From DATBGE01 sp036558125 (GTDB lineage Bacteria > Gemmatimonadota > Gemmatimonadetes > Gemmatimonadales > GWC2-71-9): a stretch of DNA of 10,637 nt. Positions 1 through 5,780 of the stretch are shown in pieces (position 1 is the stretch's first letter; every line of letters begins with the position of its first letter). The translations under genes were made by a program, and so were the position numbers. Location: positions 1 to 10,637 of the forward strand of contig DATBGE010000119.1 of the NCBI GenBank assembly GCA_036558125.1. The letters run 5' to 3'. Under the pieces are notes generated by a model that was not told the DNA's origin, searched no databases, and saw nothing but the letters and a program-made list of their open reading frames with translations.

Positions 1-2
1 AG

Positions 3-728
3 CTGGGGCAGGACTGGGCTGCCCTGCGTGCCCGGATGCAGGCGGCGGGGTTCACCGGCATCAAGTTCATCGCTCCGTCGCTGGTCAACTCCAACCCGAC
101 CGTGAGCTACGCCAACGCCGTCATGGCGGTGCCAGGCAATCCTGCACTCGACGAAATCAGCTATCACCGCTACGGTGCGCCGACCGGAAACACGCTCCCG
201 AACATCGCCCAGCTGGCAGCTTCGCTCGGCGCCAATACTTCGATGCTCGAGCATATCGGCGCGGATCAGAACGAACTGTACGACGACCTCACCAAGGCGA
301 ATAATTCGGCCTGGCAGAGGTATACCCTGGTGGGGCCGGTACCGGGTAATCCAAATGCGAAACCGAGCAAGTACATCCTCGTAACACCTTCGACCGGTGC
401 GATCACCCTGGACCCGAGTGCCTGGTACCTTCGTCAGTACATGAAATACATTCGGCGCGGCGCGGTCCGGATAGGCGCAACTTCGACCAGTGGAACAATC
501 AAGCCGGTCGCCTTCAAGAGACCGGATGGAAAACTCGTGCTGGTGGCCAATACCAGTGGCGCGGTGACTCTGGATGTGGGCGGGCTGCCGGCCGGCGACT
601 ACCAGGTGAGCTTCTCGACCGCAGCACAACCGGGAGCGGTAGGCGCTGTGCAGACGATCCTCTCGGGCCAGACCTTCACGACCACGATTCCTGCATCCGG
701 CGTCATCACGATCTCGGGAACACCTTGA
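3..728 (+). CDS. GH30-like glycoside hydrolase, C-terminal part (5' end cut by window edge)
   Basis: The reading frame is open to the left edge, so only about 241 C-terminal residues are visible; the ATG at 36 is internal. It aligns along its whole length with the downstream gene. Shared blocks include QAGF/QAAGF, an [E/A]-x-[S/A]-YHRY motif, TSMLEH, a SAW-x-x-YTLVGP block, LRQY, RRPDG/KRPDG and GLPAGDY. The layout fits the second half of a (beta/alpha)8 barrel followed by a beta-sandwich side domain, as in GH30 and related clan GH-A enzymes. The Glu of SMLEH (codon 249-251) is the best candidate catalytic nucleophile; the acid/base Glu should lie upstream, outside the window. The end is a beta-rich, Thr/Ser/Gly-rich tail with no membrane anchor. 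Its TGA overlaps the TTG start of the next gene, suggesting translational coupling. Substrate is unknown; a role in cutting the polysaccharide made by the adjacent cluster is inference. Confidence 0.72.
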   Translation: MGQDWAALRARMQAAGFTGIKFIAPSLVNSNPTVSYANAVMAVPGNPALDEISYHRYGAPTGNTLPNIAQLAASLGANTSMLEHIGADQNELYDDLTKANNSAWQRYTLVGPVPGNPNAKPSKYILVTPSTGAITLDPSAWYLRQYMKYIRRGAVRIGATSTSGTIKPVAFKRPDGKLVLVANTSGAVTLDVGGLPAGDYQVSFSTAAQPGAVGAVQTILSGQTFTTTIPASGVITISGTP

Positions 729-2053
729 CCCACCATCTGAACTTGCCGGCGCTTCTCAGCCTCACTCTGCTGCTGGGATGCGCAGCCAAAGGCGCGGCGC
801 GGATCGCCATCGATTCGACTCGGACTCACCAAACCATAAACGGCTGGGAAGCGACCGTCGCCATCGACGAAGACTTCCTGACTCCCGCGACCCGCGATTC
901 CCTAATCCGTGTGACGGTGGACGACTACGGGATCAACCGGCTCCGGCTTCAGGCCCAGGGCAATGTCATCGAGTCGATCGACCATACCCACTTCCCTCCG
1001 GAGCTGGCGGTCGGCTCCAACGACAACGACGATCCCAATGTGACGGTGCCCGAACGCTTCTGGTGGGAAATCTTCGACCGTCATGTGAAGGACTACGTCC
1101 TGCCCATCAAGCAGCGGGTAGAGGCGCGAGGGCAGCCGTTCGTACTGAACGTCTGTTTCGTGGGATTCCGGCAGAGCAGCCGTTTCCTGCAGGAGAATCC
1201 GGCCGAATACGTCGAATTCATGCTGAACGTCCTGCGGCGGCTGCGGGATGGCTATGCTGTTTCCCTCGAACCCGACCTGTGGGAAATGCGCCTGGAGCCT
1301 GACAATGGAGCGGTACGAGTGGATGGGCCGCGCATGGGGGCACTGCTCCGGGCCGCTGGAGACGCGGCGCGCCAGGCTGGCTTCAACCGGATGCGATTCG
1401 TGGTTCCCAGCACCAAGGATCCGAACCTGGTTCCCAACTATCTGCGCGACATCCTCGCCCTGCCGAGTGCCGAGCGCTACATCACCGAGCTGGCGTACCA
1501 TCGCTACCGGACGCCTAAGCCGGGCACCCTCGAATCCATTCGGGATCTGGCCCGAGCCCACGGCTGGAGCACCTCGATGCTGGAACACATCCGGGGCGAT
1601 CACTGGGAGCTGGCCCAGGACCTCACGGTCGGGAACGTCTCCGCTTGGGCCCAATACACGCTGGTAGGCCCCCACGGCGGCGACAACGGCGGGCATTATT
1701 TCTTCTCCGATAGTGCCAACCACACCTGGCACGTGGGCCGGCGGACCTTAGTGCTCCGCCAATACTTTCACTATGTCCCGCCGGGTTCGGTCAGGATAGA
1801 CGCGAAGAGCAGCGACAGGCAGATCATCCCGGCCGCGTTTCGGCGGCCGGATGGACACCTCCTCGCGGTGCTGAGCGGCAAGACAGCCGCGGAGGCGGAG
1901 ATCTTTGGGCTCCCCGCAGGGGACTACGCGGTTTCGTTTGCGGGAGAAGACGGAGAGGTGGAAGCGCCGGCGAGGGTGACGGTCGCTCGGGATGAACCCC
2001 TGCGCGTGTACCTGCCCGGACCTGGCGCGGTGACCGTGGCCCCACCAGAGTGA
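725..2053 (+). CDS. GH30-like glycoside hydrolase, putative lipoprotein
   Basis: A 442-residue protein. The N-terminus has a hydrophobic stretch ending in LLLGC (Cys19), a lipobox, so lipid anchoring after export is likely, although the n-region has only His and no Lys/Arg. The mature start (HQTINGWEATV, about residues 35-45) resembles the opening strand of GH30 enzymes, followed by a YGINRLRL barrel strand (68-75). Candidate catalytic residues are Glu191 in RLEPDNG (compare the NEP acid/base motif of clan GH-A) and Glu287 in TSMLEH (nucleophile), about 96 residues apart as expected for barrel strands 4 and 7. Residues from about 340 form the beta side domain. The start is TTG at 725, within the TTGA overlap with the upstream stop; no ATG or GTG gives a signal peptide and the Shine-Dalgarno is weak. 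It is a tandem duplicate of the preceding gene. Exact GH family and substrate are uncertain. Confidence 0.75.
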   Translation: MTHHLNLPALLSLTLLLGCAAKGAARIAIDSTRTHQTINGWEATVAIDEDFLTPATRDSLIRVTVDDYGINRLRLQAQGNVIESIDHTHFPPELAVGSNDNDDPNVTVPERFWWEIFDRHVKDYVLPIKQRVEARGQPFVLNVCFVGFRQSSRFLQENPAEYVEFMLNVLRRLRDGYAVSLEPDLWEMRLEPDNGAVRVDGPRMGALLRAAGDAARQAGFNRMRFVVPSTKDPNLVPNYLRDILALPSAERYITELAYHRYRTPKPGTLESIRDLARAHGWSTSMLEHIRGDHWELAQDLTVGNVSAWAQYTLVGPHGGDNGGHYFFSDSANHTWHVGRRTLVLRQYFHYVPPGSVRIDAKSSDRQIIPAAFRRPDGHLLAVLSGKTAAEAEIFGLPAGDYAVSFAGEDGEVEAPARVTVARDEPLRVYLPGPGAVTVAPPE

Positions 2054-2059
2054 GACCGA

Positions 2060-2353
2060 TCAGGCCGGTCCCACCAGCTTGTTGTATACCCCGCCGATGA
2101 GCCGTCCGACCGCGTAACCCAGCACAAAGGCATAGACGAAGCCGATGATGCTGCCGACGAAGGTCACGCTGTAACCCGGGAAGAACACTGCCAGCAATCG
2201 GAGATGCTTCCCGACATTCGGTCCGCCCTTCAAGACCAGAATGTTGGTCGCAATGAACAGCCCGCCGCCGAGGAACAACCCCGCTGCAATGCCCCAGGCT
2301 CGTCCGTTGAGGCGAAGGATGGCGGCATTCAGGGATTCATCATTCTCGGTCAT
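2060..2353 (-). CDS. small two-helix membrane protein (paralogue of upstream gene)
   Basis: A 97-residue protein of no recognised family. A short charged N-terminus (TENDES) is followed by two strongly hydrophobic, glycine-rich segments at about residues 19-41 and 61-87, separated by a basic loop (LKGGPNVGKHLR). It is clearly related to the gene immediately upstream: both have an [F/W]G-x-A-x-GL first helix, then LL, an aromatic pair, Y-x-VT-x-x-G-x-x-x-GFV-x-x-FV-x-G in the second helix. GxxxG-type spacing suggests helix packing, perhaps homo- or hetero-oligomers. It is the last gene of the leftward train, 21 bp after its paralogue, and ends 6 bp from the convergent hydrolase stop. The ATG at 2353 has only a weak upstream purine stretch. 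Function unknown; an accessory subunit of a membrane polysaccharide machinery is inferred only from context. Confidence 0.8.
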   Translation of the reverse strand: MTENDESLNAAILRLNGRAWGIAAGLFLGGGLFIATNILVLKGGPNVGKHLRLLAVFFPGYSVTFVGSIIGFVYAFVLGYAVGRLIGGVYNKLVGPA

Positions 2354-2374
2354 GTTTGGCTCGCTATAGCGCGG

Positions 2375-2773
2375 TCAGATGTGATCCAGGAAGTCGTGAC
2401 TCTGGTTCAGGTCCGCCTTGGCCCGGATCACGAAGATGGAGATCGCGAGCATGAAATTGCGGCAGAACGCGATGAACCAACCGGCCACAAACCCCACCAC
2501 AAAGCCCCAGACGAACCCCATGAACGCACCGGGCCAGGTCACCCGGTAGAACTTGAAGTATTGCCCTAGCAGCCAGAGGTTGGTGCCCTCCACCGGACCG
2601 CGGATGAGATACATCGCGGTGAATCCGAAGAAGAGCAGACCACAGGCAAGCCCGAGCGCCGTCCCGAACGCCCGCTTATGCAGCGGCGCGAACGCGAGAG
2701 CCAACTGGGGGGGCAGCGATCCATCGCCGAGCGAGGGTCTGGAGGCCATCGTCTGGTCTGGGAGAACGGTCAT
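2375..2773 (-). CDS. small two-helix membrane protein with cytosolic tails (paralogue of downstream gene)
   Basis: A 132-residue protein from the ATG at 2773; no family recognised. A polar, Pro-rich N-tail of about 33 residues leads into a first membrane helix (about 35-56), a loop with RGPVEGTN, a long second hydrophobic stretch (about 83-118) and a charged tail (RAKADLNQSHDFLDHI). The core matches the following gene, with Y-x-VT, GFVWGFVVGFVAG and a paired aromatic motif. A GTG at 2785 would add MYIS, but a run of five G (2785-2789) abuts that GTG, whereas it lies 11 nt before the ATG at 2773, so the ATG is preferred. The gene begins 19 nt after the GT2 stop (7 nt if the GTG is used), so it is co-transcribed with it. 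It is longer than its paralogue at both ends. Function unknown. Confidence 0.78.
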   Translation of the reverse strand: MTVLPDQTMASRPSLGDGSLPPQLALAFAPLHKRAFGTALGLACGLLFFGFTAMYLIRGPVEGTNLWLLGQYFKFYRVTWPGAFMGFVWGFVVGFVAGWFIAFCRNFMLAISIFVIRAKADLNQSHDFLDHI

Positions 2774-2792
2774 GGAAATATACACCCCCGCT

Positions 2793-3905
2793 TCAGCGGC
2801 CCCATGCGCTGCCTTGCGCCTTGCGCGGCAGCGGCGGCCAGGTCTGGAGTCCCACCTCGGCGAAAGCCTGAACCTCCGGGGCCGGCGCGGGCGCGCCGAT
2901 CATGTGATGCATGAACCAGCCGGTACCCGCGGCGAGGCCATTCAGCAGGTAGTAGCAGAGGTGGAGTGGTATGATCCTGAGGGCAAACCAGAATCCCCTG
3001 GTCCGGCGATAGAACCGATACACCGGCAGGCTCATCGCTAGGACCAGGACGAGGCACGCAAGAGCACCGAGGAGCCAGCGGGGCTGCCGGGTCACTCCAG
3101 CCGCGATACATGAGGCCACCGCGATGCCCGTGAGACCCGTCTTCACCTTTTCGATCGTCCTCAGGTTCAGCGAGGTGCGCTGGCCCAGTTTGCCCTCCTG
3201 CAGTAGCAGCCGCATCCAGGGGATGCCGCGGTCCAACAGATCGGTGCGGAGCATGTTGGTAAGAGTCCAGTGCTTGAGATGAGAGCACTGGATTTCGGGC
3301 CGGAGCAGGATCTTGCGATCCAACCGCCGGATCCGATGCCCCAACTCGATGTCCTCGATCGAAGGTCTGCGGTAGTGCCACTCGTCGAACATGCCCGCGT
3401 CCCGGAAAACCGAGGTCCGCACTGCCCCGCAGCCGGCCCAGAAGGTCTCGGCCTCGCCAGGGTTTTCCTGGTGATGGTAGTGGTGGAGAAGATTGCGGTA
3501 CTGGGAAACCAGGCCGGGGCTGGGTGGCCGGTCGTCATACGAGCCAAAGACGGCGCCCAGCTCGGGATCGTTAGCGAACTGCCAGGCGAACCGTCGCAGG
3601 GTTTCGGGGTGCACCACCACGTCAGCATCGATGAACGCGACCACATCACCGCGCGCCACCTCGACGCCGCGGTTCCGGGCGTAGGCGGGACCGTGCGGTG
3701 CTCCCGCGAGGCGGACTACCAAGTCGGCATAGGACGCCGCCAGTTCAGCGGTCGCGTCACGGCTGGCATCGTCAACCACGATCAACTCCCAGCAGGCCCG
3801 TGGCAGATCACTCGCCGCTAGCGCAGAGAGAGTGAGAGGCAGGACCTTGGTCCCGTTATGAGCCGGTACGATCACCGATAGCAGCGGGCGGTCCGGAGTT
3901 ACCAT
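2793..3905 (-). CDS. GT2 family (GT-A) glycosyltransferase with C-terminal membrane helices
   Basis: A 370-residue enzyme expected to move a sugar from a nucleotide-sugar onto a lipid- or glycan-linked acceptor at the inner face of the cytoplasmic membrane. Residues 8-130 are a typical GT-A domain: LLSVIVPAHNG (8-18), DD at 45-46, and metal-binding DAD at 93-95. SIEDIELGHRI (182-192) carries the usual ED catalytic-base region. Then comes a SHLKHWT block (208-214) and, from about 258, three hydrophobic segments (about 258-270, 277-293, 307-323). It lacks the QxxRW motif of processive synthases such as cellulose or PNAG synthases, so single-sugar transfer is more likely. Start ATG at 3905 is chosen over an in-frame start at 3962 because GGGAG lies at 3912-3916, six bases upstream; it overlaps the deacetylase stop by 7 nt. 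The acidic C-tail after the last helix is Pro/Ala-rich. Confidence 0.9.
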   Translation of the reverse strand: MVTPDRPLLSVIVPAHNGTKVLPLTLSALAASDLPRACWELIVVDDASRDATAELAASYADLVVRLAGAPHGPAYARNRGVEVARGDVVAFIDADVVVHPETLRRFAWQFANDPELGAVFGSYDDRPPSPGLVSQYRNLLHHYHHQENPGEAETFWAGCGAVRTSVFRDAGMFDEWHYRRPSIEDIELGHRIRRLDRKILLRPEIQCSHLKHWTLTNMLRTDLLDRGIPWMRLLLQEGKLGQRTSLNLRTIEKVKTGLTGIAVASCIAAGVTRQPRWLLGALACLVLVLAMSLPVYRFYRRTRGFWFALRIIPLHLCYYLLNGLAAGTGWFMHHMIGAPAPAPEVQAFAEVGLQTWPPLPRKAQGSAWGR

Positions 3906-4648
3906 CGGGAACTCCCGGCATCCAGTCGTTGGCGCAGGCGCCGCGCCTGGGCTCGCATCCACAGTCGCCCCTGGAACCGGGCACTACCCCAGGCTTCGAG
4001 CCTCCCTGGCTCTCGCCAATAGAACATGTCGAGCCGCGGCAGCAGCTCGGCGCGATCCCCGGGGCGAATCACCCGAAGTTCGGTGGTGCATGCCCGGGCA
4101 TAGACCTTGGCAACCGCGGCGGCCACCGCCGGATTCACGTCACCATAGGGATAGGCGAACTCGTCAGGCCGCCGGCCGGTTTCCTCACGGATCAGTTCCG
4201 ACGCGCCAGCGAGTTCCTCATCCAGCGCGTGAAGCGGGAGCTTGGTCAGGTGGGGATGGGTCATGGTGTGCGCGCCGAGGCGAATCCCCCGCTCTCCCAG
4301 AAGCGCCAAGCGCTCCCAACTCAGGAGAGGCAGCGTTGGGATTCGGGGATCTGCCCGCCCGCTCCAGGCATTGGTCCGGCCGACCTGTCCCGCCACGATG
4401 AACACCGTAGCCGGTAGACTGTACTCCTTGAGGAGTGGTGCCACTTCGGTTCCGAAATTGACAAACCCGTCGTCGAAGGTGAGCGCGACCGCGTCCTCGC
4501 CTTGCGGAGTCCTCAGCAACTCCTCCAGGCTCACCACCCGAACCCTCCCTGACGCCAGCCATTCCACCTGCTGCCGAAACGCCGCGGGCGACACCGAAAT
4601 TGGCGAGGCCGAGGAGTCGATGGAGTGGTAGGTCAGAATTGCGCGCAT
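3899..4648 (-). CDS. polysaccharide deacetylase (CE4, NodB homology domain)
   Basis: A 249-residue metal-dependent deacetylase that would remove N- or O-acetyl groups from a polysaccharide. CE4 motifs are complete. TFDDG at 57-61 supplies the catalytic base Asp and a metal-ligand Asp. H127-x3-H131 within GAHTMTHPHL supplies the zinc-binding His pair. FAYPYGD at 164-170 is motif 3. YHSI near the N-terminus is typical of this subgroup. No signal peptide or membrane helix is visible, so as called it would be cytoplasmic unless exported another way. The ATG at 4648 starts the family-like MRAILTYHSI; a TTG at 4678 would add ten residues encoded by a heptamer repeat tract and is rejected. There is no Shine-Dalgarno in front of the ATG because the repeat fills the leader. 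It lies between the epimerase gene and an overlapping GT2 gene. Confidence 0.9.
   Translation of the reverse strand: MRAILTYHSIDSSASPISVSPAAFRQQVEWLASGRVRVVSLEELLRTPQGEDAVALTFDDGFVNFGTEVAPLLKEYSLPATVFIVAGQVGRTNAWSGRADPRIPTLPLLSWERLALLGERGIRLGAHTMTHPHLTKLPLHALDEELAGASELIREETGRRPDEFAYPYGDVNPAVAAAVAKVYARACTTELRVIRPGDRAELLPRLDMFYWREPGRLEAWGSARFQGRLWMRAQARRLRQRLDAGSSRW
3912..3916 (-). promoter_or_regulatory. Shine-Dalgarno (GGGAG) setting the GT2 start
   Basis: Read on the minus strand, GGGAG is followed by six bases and then the ATG at 3905-3903. It lies inside the last codons of the deacetylase gene, so the two reading frames are likely translationally coupled. It argues against the longer upstream start at 3962. 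Confidence 0.65.
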
Positions 4649-4652
4649 GTCG

Positions 4653-4726
4653 GTCGACAGTCGATGGTCGATGGTCAATGGTCTCGGGTCATGAGTCGTG
4701 AGTCATCCCCACGTCCGACGTCCGGC
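4653..4726. repeat. degenerate 7-bp-periodic tandem tract (GTCNNNN)
   Basis: On the + strand, GTC occurs at exactly seven-base intervals eight times in a row (4653, 4660, 4667, 4674, 4681, 4688, 4695, 4702). After a 4-base interruption two more copies follow at 4713 and 4720. The four bases after GTC vary: GTCGATG twice, then GTCAATG, GTCATGA, GTCGTGA and others. The tract fills nearly all of the 82 bp between the epimerase stop and the deacetylase ATG. Seven-base degenerate repeats recall the heptanucleotide STRR sequences of cyanobacteria, but the unit differs and function is unknown. Confidence 0.85.
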
Positions 4727-4730
4727 ATGT

Positions 4731-5705
4731 TCACTTCGCTGCCAACCTGGCCCGCAGGTCCGCGACGACATCCGCGATGATCTCTGCCAGCGGGGTCCGA
4801 GGACGGAAACCGATGGCCCGTTCCAGTTTCCTGGGATCGGGAACTCGACGTTGCATGTCCTCGAATCCTTCAGCGTAGGCCTCGGAATAGGGGACCAGAA
4901 TTATTTCGGAGCTGCTTCCCGCCGCATCGCGGACCATCTCGGCGAGACGGTAGATCGTCACTTCCTCGTCGCAGCCGACGTTGAAGACCTGGCCCACCGC
5001 AGCCGGCGTCTCCAGCAGCCGGATCACCGCCTCGACCGCGTCCTTCACGTGGCCGAAGCAGCGGGACTGAGTGCCGGTCCCGTAGACCGTGATCGGCTCT
5101 CCTGCCAACGCCTGGGCCGCGAAGTTGGGGAGCACCATGCCGTAGCGCCCGGTCTGCCGCGGACCCACGGTGTTAAAGAAGCGGGCGATGATGACCGGGA
5201 CATTCTTCTCCCGATAGTACGCCAGCGCGAGCCATTCATCGAGCGCCTTGGAGCAGGCGTAGGCCCAGCGGGAATTGATGGTCGGCCCCAGTTTGAGGTC
5301 GTCGTCCTCACTGAAGGGAATCTTCTCGCTCTTGCCGTAGACCTCGGAGGTCGAGGCGACCAGAACCAGTTTCTGCTTCTTGGCCGCGGCATTGAGCACC
5401 GTTTCGGTGGCCCGAACGTTGGTCTCGATGGTATGAACCGGCTTGTCGACGATGAGCCGGACGCCCACCGCGGCGGCCAAGTGCACCGTCACGTCGCACC
5501 GGTCCACGCATTCCGAGACGAGCGGGGCATCGAGCGCCGACCCTACCCGGTATTCGAATCCCGGCTTACCGACCAGGTGCGTGATGTTGTCCATGCTGCC
5601 GGTGGACAGGTCATCGAGCACAAGGACCTTGTCTCCCCGCTCCAGGAGCCGCTGGGAGAGATGGGAGCCGATGAAGCCCGCACCGCCGGAGACGAAGACT
5701 TTCAT
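4731..5705 (-). CDS. NAD-dependent sugar-nucleotide epimerase/dehydratase (extended SDR)
   Basis: A 324-residue extended short-chain dehydrogenase acting on an NDP-sugar in the cytoplasm. The Rossmann motif GGAGFIG (7-13) and Asp31-Asp32 after strand 2 indicate NAD rather than NADP. STSEVYG (118-124) holds the catalytic Ser/Thr, and Y149-x3-K153 (in WAYACSK) the Tyr/Lys pair. RFFNTVGPRQ (175-184), VYGTGTQSRCFGHVKD (208-222) and RVPDPRKLERAIGF (287-300) are standard substrate-side blocks of UDP-glucose 4-epimerase/UDP-glucuronate decarboxylase relatives. The exact reaction cannot be fixed: 4-epimerisation of a UDP-sugar and decarboxylation of UDP-glucuronate are both possible. The ATG at 5705 is preceded by GAGGT at 5710-5714. 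The gene lies 22 bp downstream of the GT4 gene and is flanked by heptamer-type repeat tracts on both sides. Confidence 0.9.
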   Translation of the reverse strand: MKVFVSGGAGFIGSHLSQRLLERGDKVLVLDDLSTGSMDNITHLVGKPGFEYRVGSALDAPLVSECVDRCDVTVHLAAAVGVRLIVDKPVHTIETNVRATETVLNAAAKKQKLVLVASTSEVYGKSEKIPFSEDDDLKLGPTINSRWAYACSKALDEWLALAYYREKNVPVIIARFFNTVGPRQTGRYGMVLPNFAAQALAGEPITVYGTGTQSRCFGHVKDAVEAVIRLLETPAAVGQVFNVGCDEEVTIYRLAEMVRDAAGSSSEIILVPYSEAYAEGFEDMQRRVPDPRKLERAIGFRPRTPLAEIIADVVADLRARLAAK

Positions 5706-5716
5706 GGTGACCTCGA

Positions 5717-5780
5717 GCCGTCAGCCTTCAACCGTCGGAATGCACCGTCGTCGCACCAGTCGCCGCTGACGGCTGACGGC
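5717..5780. repeat. heptamer-type repeat with 10-11 bp inverted repeat
   Basis: The right part contains two direct GGCTGAC units (5764-region to 5777, GAC at 5768 and 5775) followed by GGCTG. The left part holds the reverse complement: GCCGTCAGCC at 5717-5726 is a perfect inverted match to GGCTGACGGC at 5771-5780, extending to 11 bp with the A/T pair at 5716/5781. Loop about 44 bp. The tract overlaps the 3' end of the GT4 gene, supplying its last roughly 20 codons and its stop, and the 22-bp gap before the epimerase gene. It resembles the tract at 4653-4726 in period and GTC/GAC core. Confidence 0.7.

Noticed and set aside
902..1732. 276-codon minus-strand open frame inside the second hydrolase gene
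   Set aside because: Shadow of the well-supported GH30-like protein; composition is unlike a folded protein and no family is recognised.
2054..2070. Possible terminator hairpin GACCG/CGGTC between the convergent genes
   Set aside because: Only five base pairs with a seven-base loop and no T-run on either strand.
2362..2371. Perfect 10-bp palindrome CGCTATAGCG in the gap between the two small membrane-protein genes
   Set aside because: A 10-bp palindrome is expected several times by chance in 10 kb, and nothing else marks it as an operator.
3906..3962. Longer N-terminus for the GT2 starting at 3962
   Set aside because: The extra 19 residues lie inside the deacetylase coding end, are low-complexity Ala/Pro, and the ATG at 3905 has its own Shine-Dalgarno.
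4649..4678. TTG start at 4678 for the deacetylase
   Set aside because: It would translate the heptamer repeat into ten extra residues, has no ribosome binding site, and the ATG at 4648 gives the usual family N-terminus.
4653..5780. CRISPR array or insertion-sequence ends formed by the repeats
   Set aside because: Units are 7 bp with no spacers of 30 bp or so, no cas genes or transposase are present, and there is no visible target-site duplication.
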